A stretch of DNA of 64,000 nucleotides, from NCBI RefSeq assembly GCF_023155275.1, contig NZ_JALMUV010000003.1:1-64000 (forward strand), read 5' to 3'. The translations under genes were made by a program, and so were the position numbers. Of the stretch, positions 16,091 to 24,993 are shown one piece after another. The notes beneath the pieces were generated by a model. That model saw only the letters and a list, made by a program, of their open reading frames with translations, did no database searches and was not told where the DNA came from. This DNA comes from Streptomyces rhizoryzae (GTDB lineage Bacteria > Actinomycetota > Actinomycetes > Streptomycetales > Streptomycetaceae). The stretch's first letter is position 1. Every line of letters starts with the position of its first letter.

Positions 16091-17566
16091 TCACGGCCGC
16101 CCGGCGGGCGTGCGGACCGCGCCCGTACCGCCCCCGAGCGGCCACTCGCGGTGCAGCGGCCCGAGCGGAATGCTCCGCTCGAAGACCGGGGTGCCGAAGA
16201 TGTCCAGGTGCGCCCGGAGCGCACCGGACAGGTCCACCCCGCCGTACGCCGCCCACTTCCCGACCAGCGCCCCGGTGCCGTCCGAGGCGCCGGTGGCGGT
16301 GCCCTCGGCCTCGGCGCGCAGGTACGGGGCGAGGGTGCCGGTGACGCCGACGCTGCCGTAGAGCCCGACACTCGCCTCGGCCCCGAGCGCGGCCTTGACG
16401 CGTCCGGCGGCCGTCGCGGTGACCCGCACCGGGGTGCCCGTCAGGTCGGCCCGGGCGAGCGGCGTCCAGCCCGTGGCCCGGTCGTAGGCACCGCCCACCC
16501 GGAAGTGCCCCTTGACGTCCTGGCTGACGTCGACGCTCACCTTGCCGTCCGCATCGACCTGGAGGTAGCAGGTCAGCGCGAGGTTGACCACGACCGGCAC
16601 CGCGCCGACCCGGATGACCGGGTCGGCGTGCAGGGTGGCGAACGGCACCCGCAGCGGTGCGCCGCCCGGCGTCGCGGCGGCCGCCCGGCCCTTCAGCTCC
16701 CACCGCGAGGTCCAGTCGCCGGCCAGGCTCACCGACGCGGTCCCCGGCCGCCCGGTGGCGCCGCCCGTGCCGTCGTAGGCGAAGTCCACCTGCGGCGTGA
16801 GCTGGACGAAGCCCGCAGCGGAGGCGTCGGCGGTACCCGCCGGGGTCCGGACGGCGGGCAGCGCGGCGCGGACGTCGATCCGCAGGCTGCCCAGCGGCAA
16901 CCGCCCGCCCTCGGGCCCGACGCGCAGCCCGCCGGTCTTCGCCCAGGAGACCGCCACCTTCGGGGCGAGCGGCTCGACCGTCACCGCGGCCGGATCGACC
17001 GGCACCCGCCCGCGCGCCGTGGCACCGCCCAGTACCGCGCCCAGCGTGGCCGGCGCGGTCCGCACCTCGGTGCCCCGCGCGCTGGTCCCCACCACGCCGG
17101 TGACCTTGGCCAGCGCACCGTGCGGGGCCCCCGGCGCGGGCGCACTGGCGATGACGTCCCCGACGGCAACGGGCGCCACCGGCTTGCCCGTTGCCCCCGG
17201 CCGCCCCTTGTCCGCCCCGCCGGTACCGCCCGCCGGCCGGGCGCTGAGCACGGCCCGCCCGCTGCGCTTGTCGAATTCCACGATCCGCAACGGCGACGTG
17301 GCCGCGGGGCGCCGGCCGGGCCCCGGCGTCGCGACGGCGCCGGACCCACCGGACCCGCCGGACGCCGCGGCCACCGCGAGCGGTGCCGCCCCGCCCCCGT
17401 CCGCACCGCCGCCCGCGTTCTCGACGGCGGCCGGGGGCACGTCACCGCCGCCGTTCCGCCCCGCGGCGGGAGCCCCGGACGGCGCTCCTCCCGCGCAGCC
17501 GGTGACGACGAGCAGGGACGCGGCGGTCAGTGCCGGTAAAACGGCATACCGGAGGCAGTGGCGCAC
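16091..17566 (-). CDS. Secreted lipoprotein of unknown function
   Basis: A 491-residue lipoprotein. The GTG at 17566 with GAGGAA upstream starts a signal peptide with lipobox LVVTGC and a lipidated Cys near residue 24. A long Gly/Ala/Pro linker follows, then a largely beta region with repeated short strands (VRVTATAAGRVKAALGAEAS, VGLYGSVGVTGTLAPYLRAE) typical of extracellular beta-sandwich proteins. I do not recognise a named family and see no catalytic motif. It stands alone between the eRF1-like gene and an amino-acid permease. Confidence 0.75.
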   Translation of the reverse strand: MRHCLRYAVLPALTAASLLVVTGCAGGAPSGAPAAGRNGGGDVPPAAVENAGGGADGGGAAPLAVAAASGGSGGSGAVATPGPGRRPAATSPLRIVEFDKRSGRAVLSARPAGGTGGADKGRPGATGKPVAPVAVGDVIASAPAPGAPHGALAKVTGVVGTSARGTEVRTAPATLGAVLGGATARGRVPVDPAAVTVEPLAPKVAVSWAKTGGLRVGPEGGRLPLGSLRIDVRAALPAVRTPAGTADASAAGFVQLTPQVDFAYDGTGGATGRPGTASVSLAGDWTSRWELKGRAAAATPGGAPLRVPFATLHADPVIRVGAVPVVVNLALTCYLQVDADGKVSVDVSQDVKGHFRVGGAYDRATGWTPLARADLTGTPVRVTATAAGRVKAALGAEASVGLYGSVGVTGTLAPYLRAEAEGTATGASDGTGALVGKWAAYGGVDLSGALRAHLDIFGTPVFERSIPLGPLHREWPLGGGTGAVRTPAGRP

Positions 17567-17833
17567 AGTGGGGTTCCTCGGAAGCGCTGATGTGGGGGCG
17601 GCCGAGGGAGGGGAGCACGGCTCCGCGACGCCCCCGGCCGAACGATTACCCGTGGGTAATGATCGGCATGATCGTGCCACGCGCGCCGCCCGCCCCACAC
17701 CGGAAATCCGGCCGGGGGGCGATGATCTGGATCACATCCGCGGTCGCGGACCGGGAGCGGGGCCCGGCAGCCGCGCCTCCTTCCGCCCCCGCCCGCAACC
17801 GACCGGCCAGGCCCCCGGCCCGCGCCCCGGTCC

Positions 17834-19288
17834 CTACGCCCCTTCCCGAGCCTCCGGGCGTCCCTCTTCCTCCGGGCGTCCCTGCTCCTCCGGGCGGTGG
17901 GCGCGGCGCCGGCGGACGCGGTCCGCGGCGATCAGGGCGGCCACCACGAGGGCGGTGCCGGCGAGCTGCTGCCGGCCGTCCTGGCTGGTGGCCATCACGC
18001 CGAACACGCCGAGGAGGGCGGCCAGGGCCAGCCAGGTCAGGTACGGGAAGCCCCACATGCGGACCAGCAGCAGTTCGGGAGCCGAGCGCTCCAGGCGGCG
18101 CCGCATCCGCAGCTGGGTGAGGCAGACGATGGTCCAGACGACCAGCACCGAGCAGCCGGCGATGTTCAGCAGCCAGGCGAAGACGGTGGTCGGCCAGATG
18201 ATCCCGGCGACCACGGCGGCGAAGCCGAAGACGCAGGACGCCAGGACCGCCGCCGCCGGGACGCCGCGGGTGACCTTGCTCAGGAACCGCGGCCCCTGAC
18301 CCCGGCTGACCAGGGAGTACGCCATCCGCGACGAACCGTAGATGTTGGCGTTCATCGCGGACAGCAGGGCGATCAGCACCACGATCTGCATGATCGTGCC
18401 GGCGGCCGGGATGCCGAGCCGGTCCAGCACGGTGACGTACGGGCCGTCCGTGGCGACCTTCGGGTCGTTCCACGGCACCAGGGTGACGACCACGGCCATG
18501 GAGCCGATGTAGAAGACGGCGATGCGCCAGACGGCGGTGCGCACGGCGCGCGCCACGTTCCGGCTCGGCCGGTCCGATTCGGCCGCCGCGATGGTGACGG
18601 TCTCCAGGCCGGCGAAACCGGAGATGGTGGTCAGCAGCCCGGCGGCGAGGCCGGCGGCGCCGGTCGGGAAGAACCCGCCGTGGCCGGTCAGGTGGTGGGT
18701 GCCCGGCGGGTTGCCGAACACGCCGAGGATGCCGAGCACGCCCAGCACCAGGAACGCGACGATCACGGTGACCTTGATCGTGGCGAACCAGAACTCGAAC
18801 TCGCCGAAGTTCTTGACCGCGGTGAGGTTGCTGGCGCAGAAGAACACCATGAAGACCGCGACCCAGCCGTAGGCGGGGAGGAACGGCAGCCAGTTGTGCA
18901 CGAGCGTGCCCGCCGCGGTGGCCTCGGCGGCCACTCCGGCGCAGAGCATCAGCCAGTACATCCAGCCCGAGGTGGTCCCGGCCCAGGAGCCGAGCTCCTC
19001 CTCGGCGTGCACCGAGAACGAGCCGGTGGAGGGCCGCGCTGCGGACATCTCGCCGAGCATCCGCATGATCAGCATGACCAGCGCGCCGGTACCGGCGAAG
19101 AGGAGGACGATGGCCGGACCCGCCGCGGCGATGCCGACGCCGGAGCCGACGAAGAGGCCGGCACCGATCACCCCGCCGAGCGCGATCATCGACAGATGGC
19201 GCTGTTTGAGGCCGTGGGACAGCACGGGTGCCGCGCCCTGCACGGCCGGCGGGGAGCCCTGGGGTGGCCGGTGGACGGTCCGAGTCAT
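17834..19288 (-). CDS. APC-superfamily amino acid permease
   Basis: A 484-residue inner-membrane transporter with about twelve membrane segments. The first helix carries the substrate-binding glycine stretch GGVIGAGLFVGSG, and GEMSAARPSTGSF follows helix 2, as in the AnsP/GabP/CycA group. The C-terminal 30 residues are charged and hydrophilic (EEQGRPEEEGR). It probably imports a neutral amino acid or GABA by proton symport. No linked metabolic gene narrows the substrate. Confidence 0.9.
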   Translation of the reverse strand: MTRTVHRPPQGSPPAVQGAAPVLSHGLKQRHLSMIALGGVIGAGLFVGSGVGIAAAGPAIVLLFAGTGALVMLIMRMLGEMSAARPSTGSFSVHAEEELGSWAGTTSGWMYWLMLCAGVAAEATAAGTLVHNWLPFLPAYGWVAVFMVFFCASNLTAVKNFGEFEFWFATIKVTVIVAFLVLGVLGILGVFGNPPGTHHLTGHGGFFPTGAAGLAAGLLTTISGFAGLETVTIAAAESDRPSRNVARAVRTAVWRIAVFYIGSMAVVVTLVPWNDPKVATDGPYVTVLDRLGIPAAGTIMQIVVLIALLSAMNANIYGSSRMAYSLVSRGQGPRFLSKVTRGVPAAAVLASCVFGFAAVVAGIIWPTTVFAWLLNIAGCSVLVVWTIVCLTQLRMRRRLERSAPELLLVRMWGFPYLTWLALAALLGVFGVMATSQDGRQQLAGTALVVAALIAADRVRRRRAHRPEEQGRPEEEGRPEAREGA

Positions 19289-19469
19289 GGTCGTGCCTGT
19301 TCATTGCGTGACGATCAGTGAGCCCGACGAGTCTGCGATCTATCTCGCCGAGAGGACGTGAACGCCCGCTATGCGGACACGGCGCTCACGGAGCGTGGGG
19401 CGGCGCGCACGGCGGGAAGGGGTGGCGGGGGTGAGGGTGCCGGGTGGGCGGCAGTGACGCCGGGCGGCT

Positions 19470-19507
19470 TATTGCACATCAGATGCAACTACGATGTGGG
19501 CGCAATA
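19470..19507. promoter_or_regulatory. Nested inverted repeats over the tsaD-like promoter
   Basis: An outer repeat TATTGC (19470-19475) / GCAATA (19502-19507) encloses an inner one, TTGCACATC (19472-19480) / GATGCAA (19482-19488), imperfect by one base. A -10-like TACGAT lies at 19490-19495 between them. The arrangement suggests a dimeric repressor of the downstream gene. Regulator unknown. Confidence 0.5.
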
Positions 19508-19527
19508 GCAGCTATGAGGGAGTGGCC

Positions 19528-20625
19528 ATGACGCAGGGGCGGACGCGGGCGCGGACACGGGCGCCGATCGTGCTCGGGATCGAGTCGTCGTGCGACGAGA
19601 CCGGGGCCGGGATCGTCTCCGGCGGGCGGCTGCTGGCACATGCGGTGGCGTCGAGCATGGACGAACACGCGCGGTTCGGCGGCGTGGTGCCGGAGATCGC
19701 GGCCCGGGCCCATCTGCACGCGTTCGGGCCGGTGGTGCGGGCGGCGCTGGACGAGGCGGGCCTGCGGCTGAGCGACCTCGACGCCGTCGCCGTCACCACC
19801 GGCCCCGGGCTGTCGGGCGCCCTCCAGGTGGGTCTCGCCGGCGCGAAGAGCCTGGCGTACGCGGCCGGGGTGCCGCTCTACGGGGTCCACCACCTGGCCG
19901 GCCACGTCGCGGCCGACACGCTGGCGCACGGGCCGCTGCCCGATCCGTGCCTGGTGCTGATCGTCTCCGGCGGCCACACCTCGCTGCTGCTGGTGCGGGA
20001 CCTCGTGCGGGAGCCCCTGGCGCACCTCGGGGACACGGTGGACGACGCGGCGGGGGAGTGCTTCGACAAGGCGGCCCGGGTGCTGGGCCTGCCCTATCCC
20101 GGCGGCCCGGCGATCGACCGGGCGGCGCGCGGCGGGAACCCGTGCGCCGTCGCCTTCCCCCGCCCGCTGACCGGCGCGCGCGCCGACCCGTACGCGTTCT
20201 CGTTCTCCGGGCTGAAGACGGCCGCGGCGCGCTGGGCCGAGGGCTACCGCCTGCGCGGGGACGCACTGCCGCTGGCCGACGGCGCCGCCTCGCTCCAGGA
20301 GGCGGTGGCGGACGTGCTGACCCGCAAGGCGCTGGCCGCCTGCCGGGAGTTCGGCGTGCGGACGCTGGTGGTGGTCGGCGGGGTGGCGGCCAACTCCCGG
20401 GTGCGGGCGCTGGCCGAGGAGCGGTGCGCCGCCGCCGGGGTGGCGCTCCGGGTGCCGCCGCTGACGCTGTGCACCGACAACGGGGCGATGATCGCCGCGG
20501 TCGGCGACCTGCTGGTCCGCGCGGGCGCCGCCCCGGCCCCACCGGACCTGTCCGTCGACCCGTCCGCGCCCCTGGAGTACGCGGCCCTGCACCCTGCCGC
20601 CGTGCCCTATGCCCGCTCCGCGTGA
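19528..20625 (+). CDS. TsaD-family protein (tRNA N6-threonylcarbamoyladenosine transferase), stand-alone copy
   Basis: A 365-residue ASKHA-fold protein. Metal ligands are visible in [47 protein letters not shown] and CTDNGAMIA are all TsaD signatures, so it appears intact. The ATG at 19528 has GAGGGAG nine bases upstream. In streptomycetes the housekeeping tsaD normally lies with tsaB, rimI and tsaE; none is here. This is therefore probably a second, separately regulated copy (inference). Confidence 0.9.
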   Translation: MTQGRTRARTRAPIVLGIESSCDETGAGIVSGGRLLAHAVASSMDEHARFGGVVPEIAARAHLHAFGPVVRAALDEAGLRLSDLDAVAVTTGPGLSGALQVGLAGAKSLAYAAGVPLYGVHHLAGHVAADTLAHGPLPDPCLVLIVSGGHTSLLLVRDLVREPLAHLGDTVDDAAGECFDKAARVLGLPYPGGPAIDRAARGGNPCAVAFPRPLTGARADPYAFSFSGLKTAAARWAEGYRLRGDALPLADGAASLQEAVADVLTRKALAACREFGVRTLVVVGGVAANSRVRALAEERCAAAGVALRVPPLTLCTDNGAMIAAVGDLLVRAGAAPAPPDLSVDPSAPLEYAALHPAAVPYARSA

Positions 20626-20698
20626 CCCGGGGCCGCCGAGTGCGGCACCCAGGGCACCGTCCGGTCGAGGGTCGCGCCCGGCCCGGGCGGTCACCGCG

Positions 20699-20974
20699 TC
20701 ACGCGGTCATCCGCGCGGAGCGCCGCAGCGCCTCCCGTACGCCCTCCAGGTCGCCGGCCGCGGTGCGCGCAAGCTGCTGGGCGAGGTCGTGCATCGCGCG
20801 GCTCACGGCCAGTTCGTCGCCGATCTCCGGCACGTCGGGGTCCCGCGGACCGCACCGGGCCGTGCCGCGCCCGGTCAGCGTGGCGGTCCCGGTGTCGAGG
20901 ACCACATGGGCCTTCGTGGCGGTGTCCTCCTCGAAGAGGTGCACCCGCACCTTCCACTCAAGGGTCCTGGCCAT
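20699..20974 (-). CDS. DUF1876 (dsRBD-like, Rv1738-type) protein
   Basis: A 91-residue protein opening MARTLEWKVRVHLFEEDTAT, the characteristic DUF1876 start, with an alpha/beta fold like hibernation-factor or dsRNA-binding domains. GGGAGG lies upstream of the ATG at 20974. The start lies 17 bases inside the 3' end of the hydrogenase protease gene, so they form one unit. The mycobacterial relative Rv1738 is one of the most strongly induced DosR genes under hypoxia; a ribosome-related dormancy role is inferred for that family. Confidence 0.88.
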   Translation of the reverse strand: MARTLEWKVRVHLFEEDTATKAHVVLDTGTATLTGRGTARCGPRDPDVPEIGDELAVSRAMHDLAQQLARTAAGDLEGVREALRRSARMTA

Positions 20975-21563
20975 GACGCACCTCCCGCGCTCGTCCCCCG
21001 GCATCAGGGTCGGCCCGCGCCACCGGGCCCGGACAGGGCCCAAGCGCCTGGGCCGGTGAGCCGACCGGCCCCTCGCCGCCCAGGAGGGCGAGGTCCCGGG
21101 CGATCCGGGCGACGAGCGGGCGGACGGCGGCGGCGACCGGCGGTGACAGCGTGCGGCCCGGGCCGGTGTCCGCGGCCTCCACCGCGTAGAGGAGCAGTTC
21201 CCCGGGCAGCCGGCCCAGGACACGGGCCAGTTCCACCGCATCGGCCAGCGCGAAGCCGTGCGAACTGGTCCCCGCGGGGCTGCTGCGGCGGCAGGCTTCG
21301 TGGAGCCCGAACCGGTGGACCCGGCCGGGCCGGGGCGACGGACGGCAGCGGGCCGCGTCCACCACGATCGCGGTGCGCGCACCGTCCCAGGCGGCCAGGA
21401 GCCGGGACGGCTCCCCGTCGCTGCGGAACAGCGCGATCCCGCGGGGGAGCCGGCGCCGCGCCAGTCCGGCCACCACCGCCCAGCCCACACCGTCGTCGCG
21501 GCGGTGGTCGTTGCCGATGCCGATCACGGCGATACGCGCGGGCGGGCCGGAGGAAGGGTGCAT
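20958..21563 (-). CDS. NiFe-hydrogenase maturation protease (HycI/HoxW-like)
   Basis: A 201-residue endopeptidase that should trim the C-terminus of the hydrogenase large subunit after nickel insertion. IAVIGIGNDHRRDDGVGWAV at the N-terminus is the family signature with the first nickel-sensing acidic residue; VVDAARC supplies the second and SSHGFALADAVELA the histidine. The 40-residue tail after residue 160 is low complexity. It is divergent from the hydrogenase operon, whose large subunit ends in the DPCxxCxxH motif such proteases recognise. Confidence 0.88.
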   Translation of the reverse strand: MHPSSGPPARIAVIGIGNDHRRDDGVGWAVVAGLARRRLPRGIALFRSDGEPSRLLAAWDGARTAIVVDAARCRPSPRPGRVHRFGLHEACRRSSPAGTSSHGFALADAVELARVLGRLPGELLLYAVEAADTGPGRTLSPPVAAAVRPLVARIARDLALLGGEGPVGSPAQALGPCPGPVARADPDAGGRAREVRHGQDP

Positions 21564-21643
21564 GGTGCGGGTCCTTCCCGCCCGGGCCGCCGCCGAGTCG
21601 CCCGGCGCGGCTCCCGGGGGCCGTCCGGGCTATCCGCAGCGCT

Positions 21644-21663
21644 GTCCGGGGCACGCCCCGGAC
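21644..21663. promoter_or_regulatory. 20-bp palindrome in the hydrogenase divergent region
   Basis: GTCCGGGGCACGCCCCGGAC has perfect 9-base arms around a 2-base centre. Its centre lies about 55 bases upstream of the predicted hydrogenase start site, a typical activator position. It lies between two divergent genes, which argues for an operator rather than a terminator. Confidence 0.5.
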
Positions 21664-21695
21664 CCGTCGGCGCGGCCCGGTACCGCGGCCGGTCA

Positions 21696-21701
21696 CATAC
21701 T
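21696..21701 (+). promoter_or_regulatory. -10 element of the hydrogenase operon
   Basis: CATACT lies 35 bases upstream of the first ATG, with no consensus -35 seventeen to eighteen bases before it, as expected of an activator-dependent promoter. The leader contains GGGAGG before 21737. Confidence 0.4.
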
Positions 21702-21736
21702 GACCCGGATGGCGCGAGCGCACCGGGAGGCAGGCG

Positions 21737-22891
21737 ATGACGGGCGAGGCAACCACCGCGGTGCTCGGCACCGACGGCATGGCGGCGCTGATCCGGGCCC
21801 TCACCGCCCGGGGCCGTACCGTCATCGGCCCCACCGTGCGCGACGGCGCGATCGTGCTGGCGGAGCTCACCGACGGCGCCGAACTGCCCTACGGCTGGGG
21901 CGTCGAGCTGGCGGCCGGGCACTACCGGGTGCGGCCCCGTGCGGACGGTGCCGCGTTCGCGCACAGCGCCGGACCGCAGTCGTGGAAGACCTACCTCCAC
22001 CCCCAGCGCGAGCGGCAGTGGAGCGCCGACCGCGCGGCCGACGGCGCCTGGGTGGTGTCCGAGGAAGCCGCCCCACCGCCGGCGTACGCGTTCCTCGGGG
22101 TCCGGCCCTGCGACCTGCGGGCGATCGCCGTGCAGGACCGGGTGCTGGCCGGCGGGCCGCACGCCGACAGCCGCTACCGCGCCCGGCGCGAACGCGCCTT
22201 CCTGGTGGTGGTGGAGTGCACCGAACCGGGCGCCACCTGCTTCTGCGCCTCCATGGGCACCGGCCCCGCCGCGGACGGCGGCTACGACCTGGCGCTGACC
22301 GAGGTCGTCGACGCGGGCGGCCACCGGTTCTGGGCCCGGGCGGGCAGCGACGAAGGGGCATCGGTGCTCGCGGAGCTGCCGCACCTCCCGGACGACCCCG
22401 CACTCGCCACCGGGGCGCGGGACCTGGTCGCCGCGGCGGCCGGCCGGATGGGACGCACCATGCCCGAAACCGACCTCCAGGCGCTGATGCGCGAGACCCT
22501 GCACGCCGACCGCTGGAACGATGTCGCCGCCCGCTGTCTGACCTGCGGGAACTGCACCATGGCCTGCCCTACCTGCTTCTGCACCTCCGCCGAGGACGTC
22601 ACCGACCTGACCGGCGACCACGCCGAGCGGTGGCGGCGCTGGGAATCCTGCTTCGACCTGGAGTTCAGCCATCTGCCGGGCGGCCCGGTCCGCGCGTCCG
22701 GCCGCAGCCGCTACCGGCAGTGGGCCACCCACAAACTGGGGACCTGGTACGACCAGTTCGGCAGCTCGGGGTGCGTCGGCTGCGGGCGGTGCATCGTGTG
22801 GTGCCCGGTCGGCATCGACATCACCGAGGAGGCCCACGCGCTGCACACGGAGCGGGCGGCCGGCGGCGCGCCGGGGGAGGAGGGCCGGTGA
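21737..22891 (+). CDS. Group-3b-type hydrogenase iron-sulfur (beta) subunit
   Basis: A 384-residue electron-transfer subunit like HydB/HyhB and AsrA. Two ferredoxin-type cysteine clusters are visible: CLTCGNCTMACPTCFC (about residues 262-277) and CVGCGRCIVWCP near residue 347, each suited to a [4Fe-4S] centre. FLGVRPCDLRAI, ECTEPGATCFCASMG and the region between them are family landmarks. It should pass electrons between the NiFe heterodimer and the flavin subunit. It is the first gene of a five-gene operon and overlaps the next start (GTGA). Confidence 0.9.
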   Translation: MTGEATTAVLGTDGMAALIRALTARGRTVIGPTVRDGAIVLAELTDGAELPYGWGVELAAGHYRVRPRADGAAFAHSAGPQSWKTYLHPQRERQWSADRAADGAWVVSEEAAPPPAYAFLGVRPCDLRAIAVQDRVLAGGPHADSRYRARRERAFLVVVECTEPGATCFCASMGTGPAADGGYDLALTEVVDAGGHRFWARAGSDEGASVLAELPHLPDDPALATGARDLVAAAAGRMGRTMPETDLQALMRETLHADRWNDVAARCLTCGNCTMACPTCFCTSAEDVTDLTGDHAERWRRWESCFDLEFSHLPGGPVRASGRSRYRQWATHKLGTWYDQFGSSGCVGCGRCIVWCPVGIDITEEAHALHTERAAGGAPGEEGR

Positions 22892-23367
22892 CCACCGAAC
22901 GGCCCGGCTTCCTCGCCGCCCTGCCGTCCGCGCACCGCGACCGGCTCCTCACCCTCGCCCGCGAGGCTGCCTTCCCGGCGGCCCTGCGGCTCTTCGACGA
23001 GGGCGGTCCGGCCGACCGGTTCTGGGTCCTCCGCTCCGGCACCGTCGCCCTCGACGTGTACGAGCCGGGCCGCGGCACGATCGTCGTGGAAACCCTCGGC
23101 CCGGGCGAACTCCTGGGCTGGTCCTGGCTGTTCGAGCCCTACCGCTGGCACCTGGGCGCCCGCACCCGCACCCCGGTGGCGGCCTACGCATTCGACGCCG
23201 CGCGGGTCCGGGCGGCGATCGACGCCGACCCCGCCTTCGGCCTGGCGGTCACCCGCTGCGTCGCCGCGGTCGCCATCGGCCGGCGGCTGCGCGCCGCCCG
23301 GATGCGCCTGCTGGACCTCTACGGGGCGCCGGGCACCCCGCCCGGGACCACGGGAGCGGTACCGTGA
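22888..23367 (+). CDS. Cyclic-nucleotide-binding (cNMP) domain protein
   Basis: A 159-residue protein made of one Crp/cNMP-type beta-barrel (LFDEGGPADRFWVLRSGTVAL, LGPGELLGWSWLF) and a short C-terminal helix. There is no helix-turn-helix, so it is not a Crp-type regulator by itself. The phosphate-binding cassette is degenerate. It overlaps both the iron-sulfur and flavin subunit genes by 4 bases, so it is made with the hydrogenase and may act as an extra or regulatory subunit (inference). Confidence 0.82.
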   Translation: MTTERPGFLAALPSAHRDRLLTLAREAAFPAALRLFDEGGPADRFWVLRSGTVALDVYEPGRGTIVVETLGPGELLGWSWLFEPYRWHLGARTRTPVAAYAFDAARVRAAIDADPAFGLAVTRCVAAVAIGRRLRAARMRLLDLYGAPGTPPGTTGAVP

Positions 23368-24188
23368 CCGCCGCACGCCCCGACCTGGTGCCGGTGCCCT
23401 ACCGGGTCGGCGAGCGCACCGAGCGGACCGACGACACGGCGGACCTCGTGCTCGAACCGGTGGCCGGCGCCCTGCCGCCGTTCGTCCCCGGGCAGTTCGC
23501 CATGGTGTACGCCTTCGGCGCCGGTGACATCCCGCTCTCGCTGAGCGGACTGGACGGCCACCGGCTGACCCACACCGTCCGCGCGGTCGGCGCGGTCTCC
23601 CGGGCGCTGCACGGTCTGCCGCCCGGCGCGACGGTCGGCGTCCGGGGGCCGTTCGGCATCGGCTGGGGCCTGACCGCCGCCCGGGGGAGGGACCTCGTGG
23701 TCGTGGCCGGAGGGCTGGGACTCGCCCCGCTGCGCCCGCTGGTCCGGGCCGCGCTGGCCGCGCCGTCGCGGTATGGCCGGCTGACTGTGCTCATCGGCGC
23801 CCGCTCCCCCGGCGACCTGCTCTACGGCCGCGACACCGACGCCTGGCGGGCCGCCGGCGCGCGGGTGGAGGTCACCGTGGACCGGCCCGACGACGGGTGG
23901 CAGGGCGACGTGGGCGTCGTCACCGCCCTGCTCGACCGGGCGGAGTACGACCCCCGGAACGCCACCGCCTTCGTCTGCGGACCCGAGGTCATGATGCGGG
24001 CCACCGCCCGCGACCTCCGCCACCGCGGACTCGGCGCCGACCGGATCCAGGTCTCCCTGGAACGCACCATGCACTGCGGCACCGGCCACTGCGGGCACTG
24101 CCAGCTCGGCCCGCTGCTGCTGTGCCGCGACGGCCCGGTCATCCCCTGGCGGCATGCCGAACCCCTGTTGTCCGTAAGGGAGTTGTGA
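23364..24188 (+). CDS. Hydrogenase flavin/NAD(P)-binding (gamma) subunit
   Basis: A 274-residue ferredoxin-reductase-fold protein of the HydG/HyhG, AsrB and PyrK type. A FAD domain ([16 protein letters not shown]) precedes an NAD(P) domain ([24 protein letters not shown]). A C-terminal cysteine cluster, [17 protein letters not shown], should hold a [2Fe-2S] centre. It would exchange electrons with NAD(P)H, making the complex a soluble bidirectional hydrogenase. It starts at GTG 23364, overlapping the cNMP gene. Confidence 0.9.
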   Translation: MTAARPDLVPVPYRVGERTERTDDTADLVLEPVAGALPPFVPGQFAMVYAFGAGDIPLSLSGLDGHRLTHTVRAVGAVSRALHGLPPGATVGVRGPFGIGWGLTAARGRDLVVVAGGLGLAPLRPLVRAALAAPSRYGRLTVLIGARSPGDLLYGRDTDAWRAAGARVEVTVDRPDDGWQGDVGVVTALLDRAEYDPRNATAFVCGPEVMMRATARDLRHRGLGADRIQVSLERTMHCGTGHCGHCQLGPLLLCRDGPVIPWRHAEPLLSVREL

Positions 24189-24189
24189 G

Positions 24190-24993
24190 GTGACGGTCAC
24201 CACCGGAACGGCCCGGAACGGCCGCCGGCCGGAGCTGGCGGTGTGGAAGTTCGCGTCCTGCGACGGCTGCCAGCTCACCCTGCTCGACTGCGAGGACGAA
24301 CTCCTCCCCCTCGCCGGCCGGCTCAGGATCAGCTACTTCCTGGAGGCGTCCAGCGCCCCGGGGCCGGGCCCGTACGACCTCTCCCTGGTCGAGGGATCGG
24401 TCACCACGCCGCAGGACGCCGAACGGATCCAGCACATCCGCGCCGCCTCCCGCCGCCTGGTCACCATCGGCGCCTGCGCCACCGCCGGCGGTGTCCAGGC
24501 GCTGCGCAACTACGCCGACGTCGCGGAGTTCCGGGCCGCCGTCTACGCCCGGCCCGACTACATCGACACCCTCGCCACCTCCACGCCCATCAGCGCCCAC
24601 GTCCCCGTCGACCTCGAACTGCACGGGTGCCCCATCGACCGCGGCCAGCTCCTGGAGGTCATCACCGCCTACCTCGCCGGCCGCGACCCCGACATCCCCG
24701 CCCACAGCGTGTGCTTCGAATGCAAACGCCGCGGCACGGTCTGCGTCACCGTCGCCCACGGCACCCCCTGCCTGGGACCGGTCACCCACGCCGGATGCGG
24801 AGCCCTGTGCCCCGCCTACCAGCGCGGCTGCTACGGCTGCTTCGGCCCCTCGAACTCCGTCAACTTCCCCTCGTTCGTCCCGCTGCTGCGCCGCGACGGC
24901 ATGGACACCCTCGACGTGGTGCGGGTCCTGCGCACCTTCAACACCGGCGCACCCGAATTCGACGCGGAATCGCGGAAGCAGGCCGGACGGTGA
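24190..24993 (+). CDS. NiFe hydrogenase small (delta) subunit
   Basis: A 267-residue small subunit lacking a Tat signal, as in cytoplasmic group 3 enzymes. [20 protein letters not shown] carries the proximal-cluster cysteines. [34 protein letters not shown] and the C-terminal clusters [11 protein letters not shown] and [13 protein letters not shown] complete the set for three iron-sulfur centres. It is close to the 3b (HydD/HyhS) lineage. The start is a GTG one base after the flavin subunit stop, and its end overlaps the large subunit. Confidence 0.92.
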   Translation: MTVTTGTARNGRRPELAVWKFASCDGCQLTLLDCEDELLPLAGRLRISYFLEASSAPGPGPYDLSLVEGSVTTPQDAERIQHIRAASRRLVTIGACATAGGVQALRNYADVAEFRAAVYARPDYIDTLATSTPISAHVPVDLELHGCPIDRGQLLEVITAYLAGRDPDIPAHSVCFECKRRGTVCVTVAHGTPCLGPVTHAGCGALCPAYQRGCYGCFGPSNSVNFPSFVPLLRRDGMDTLDVVRVLRTFNTGAPEFDAESRKQAGR

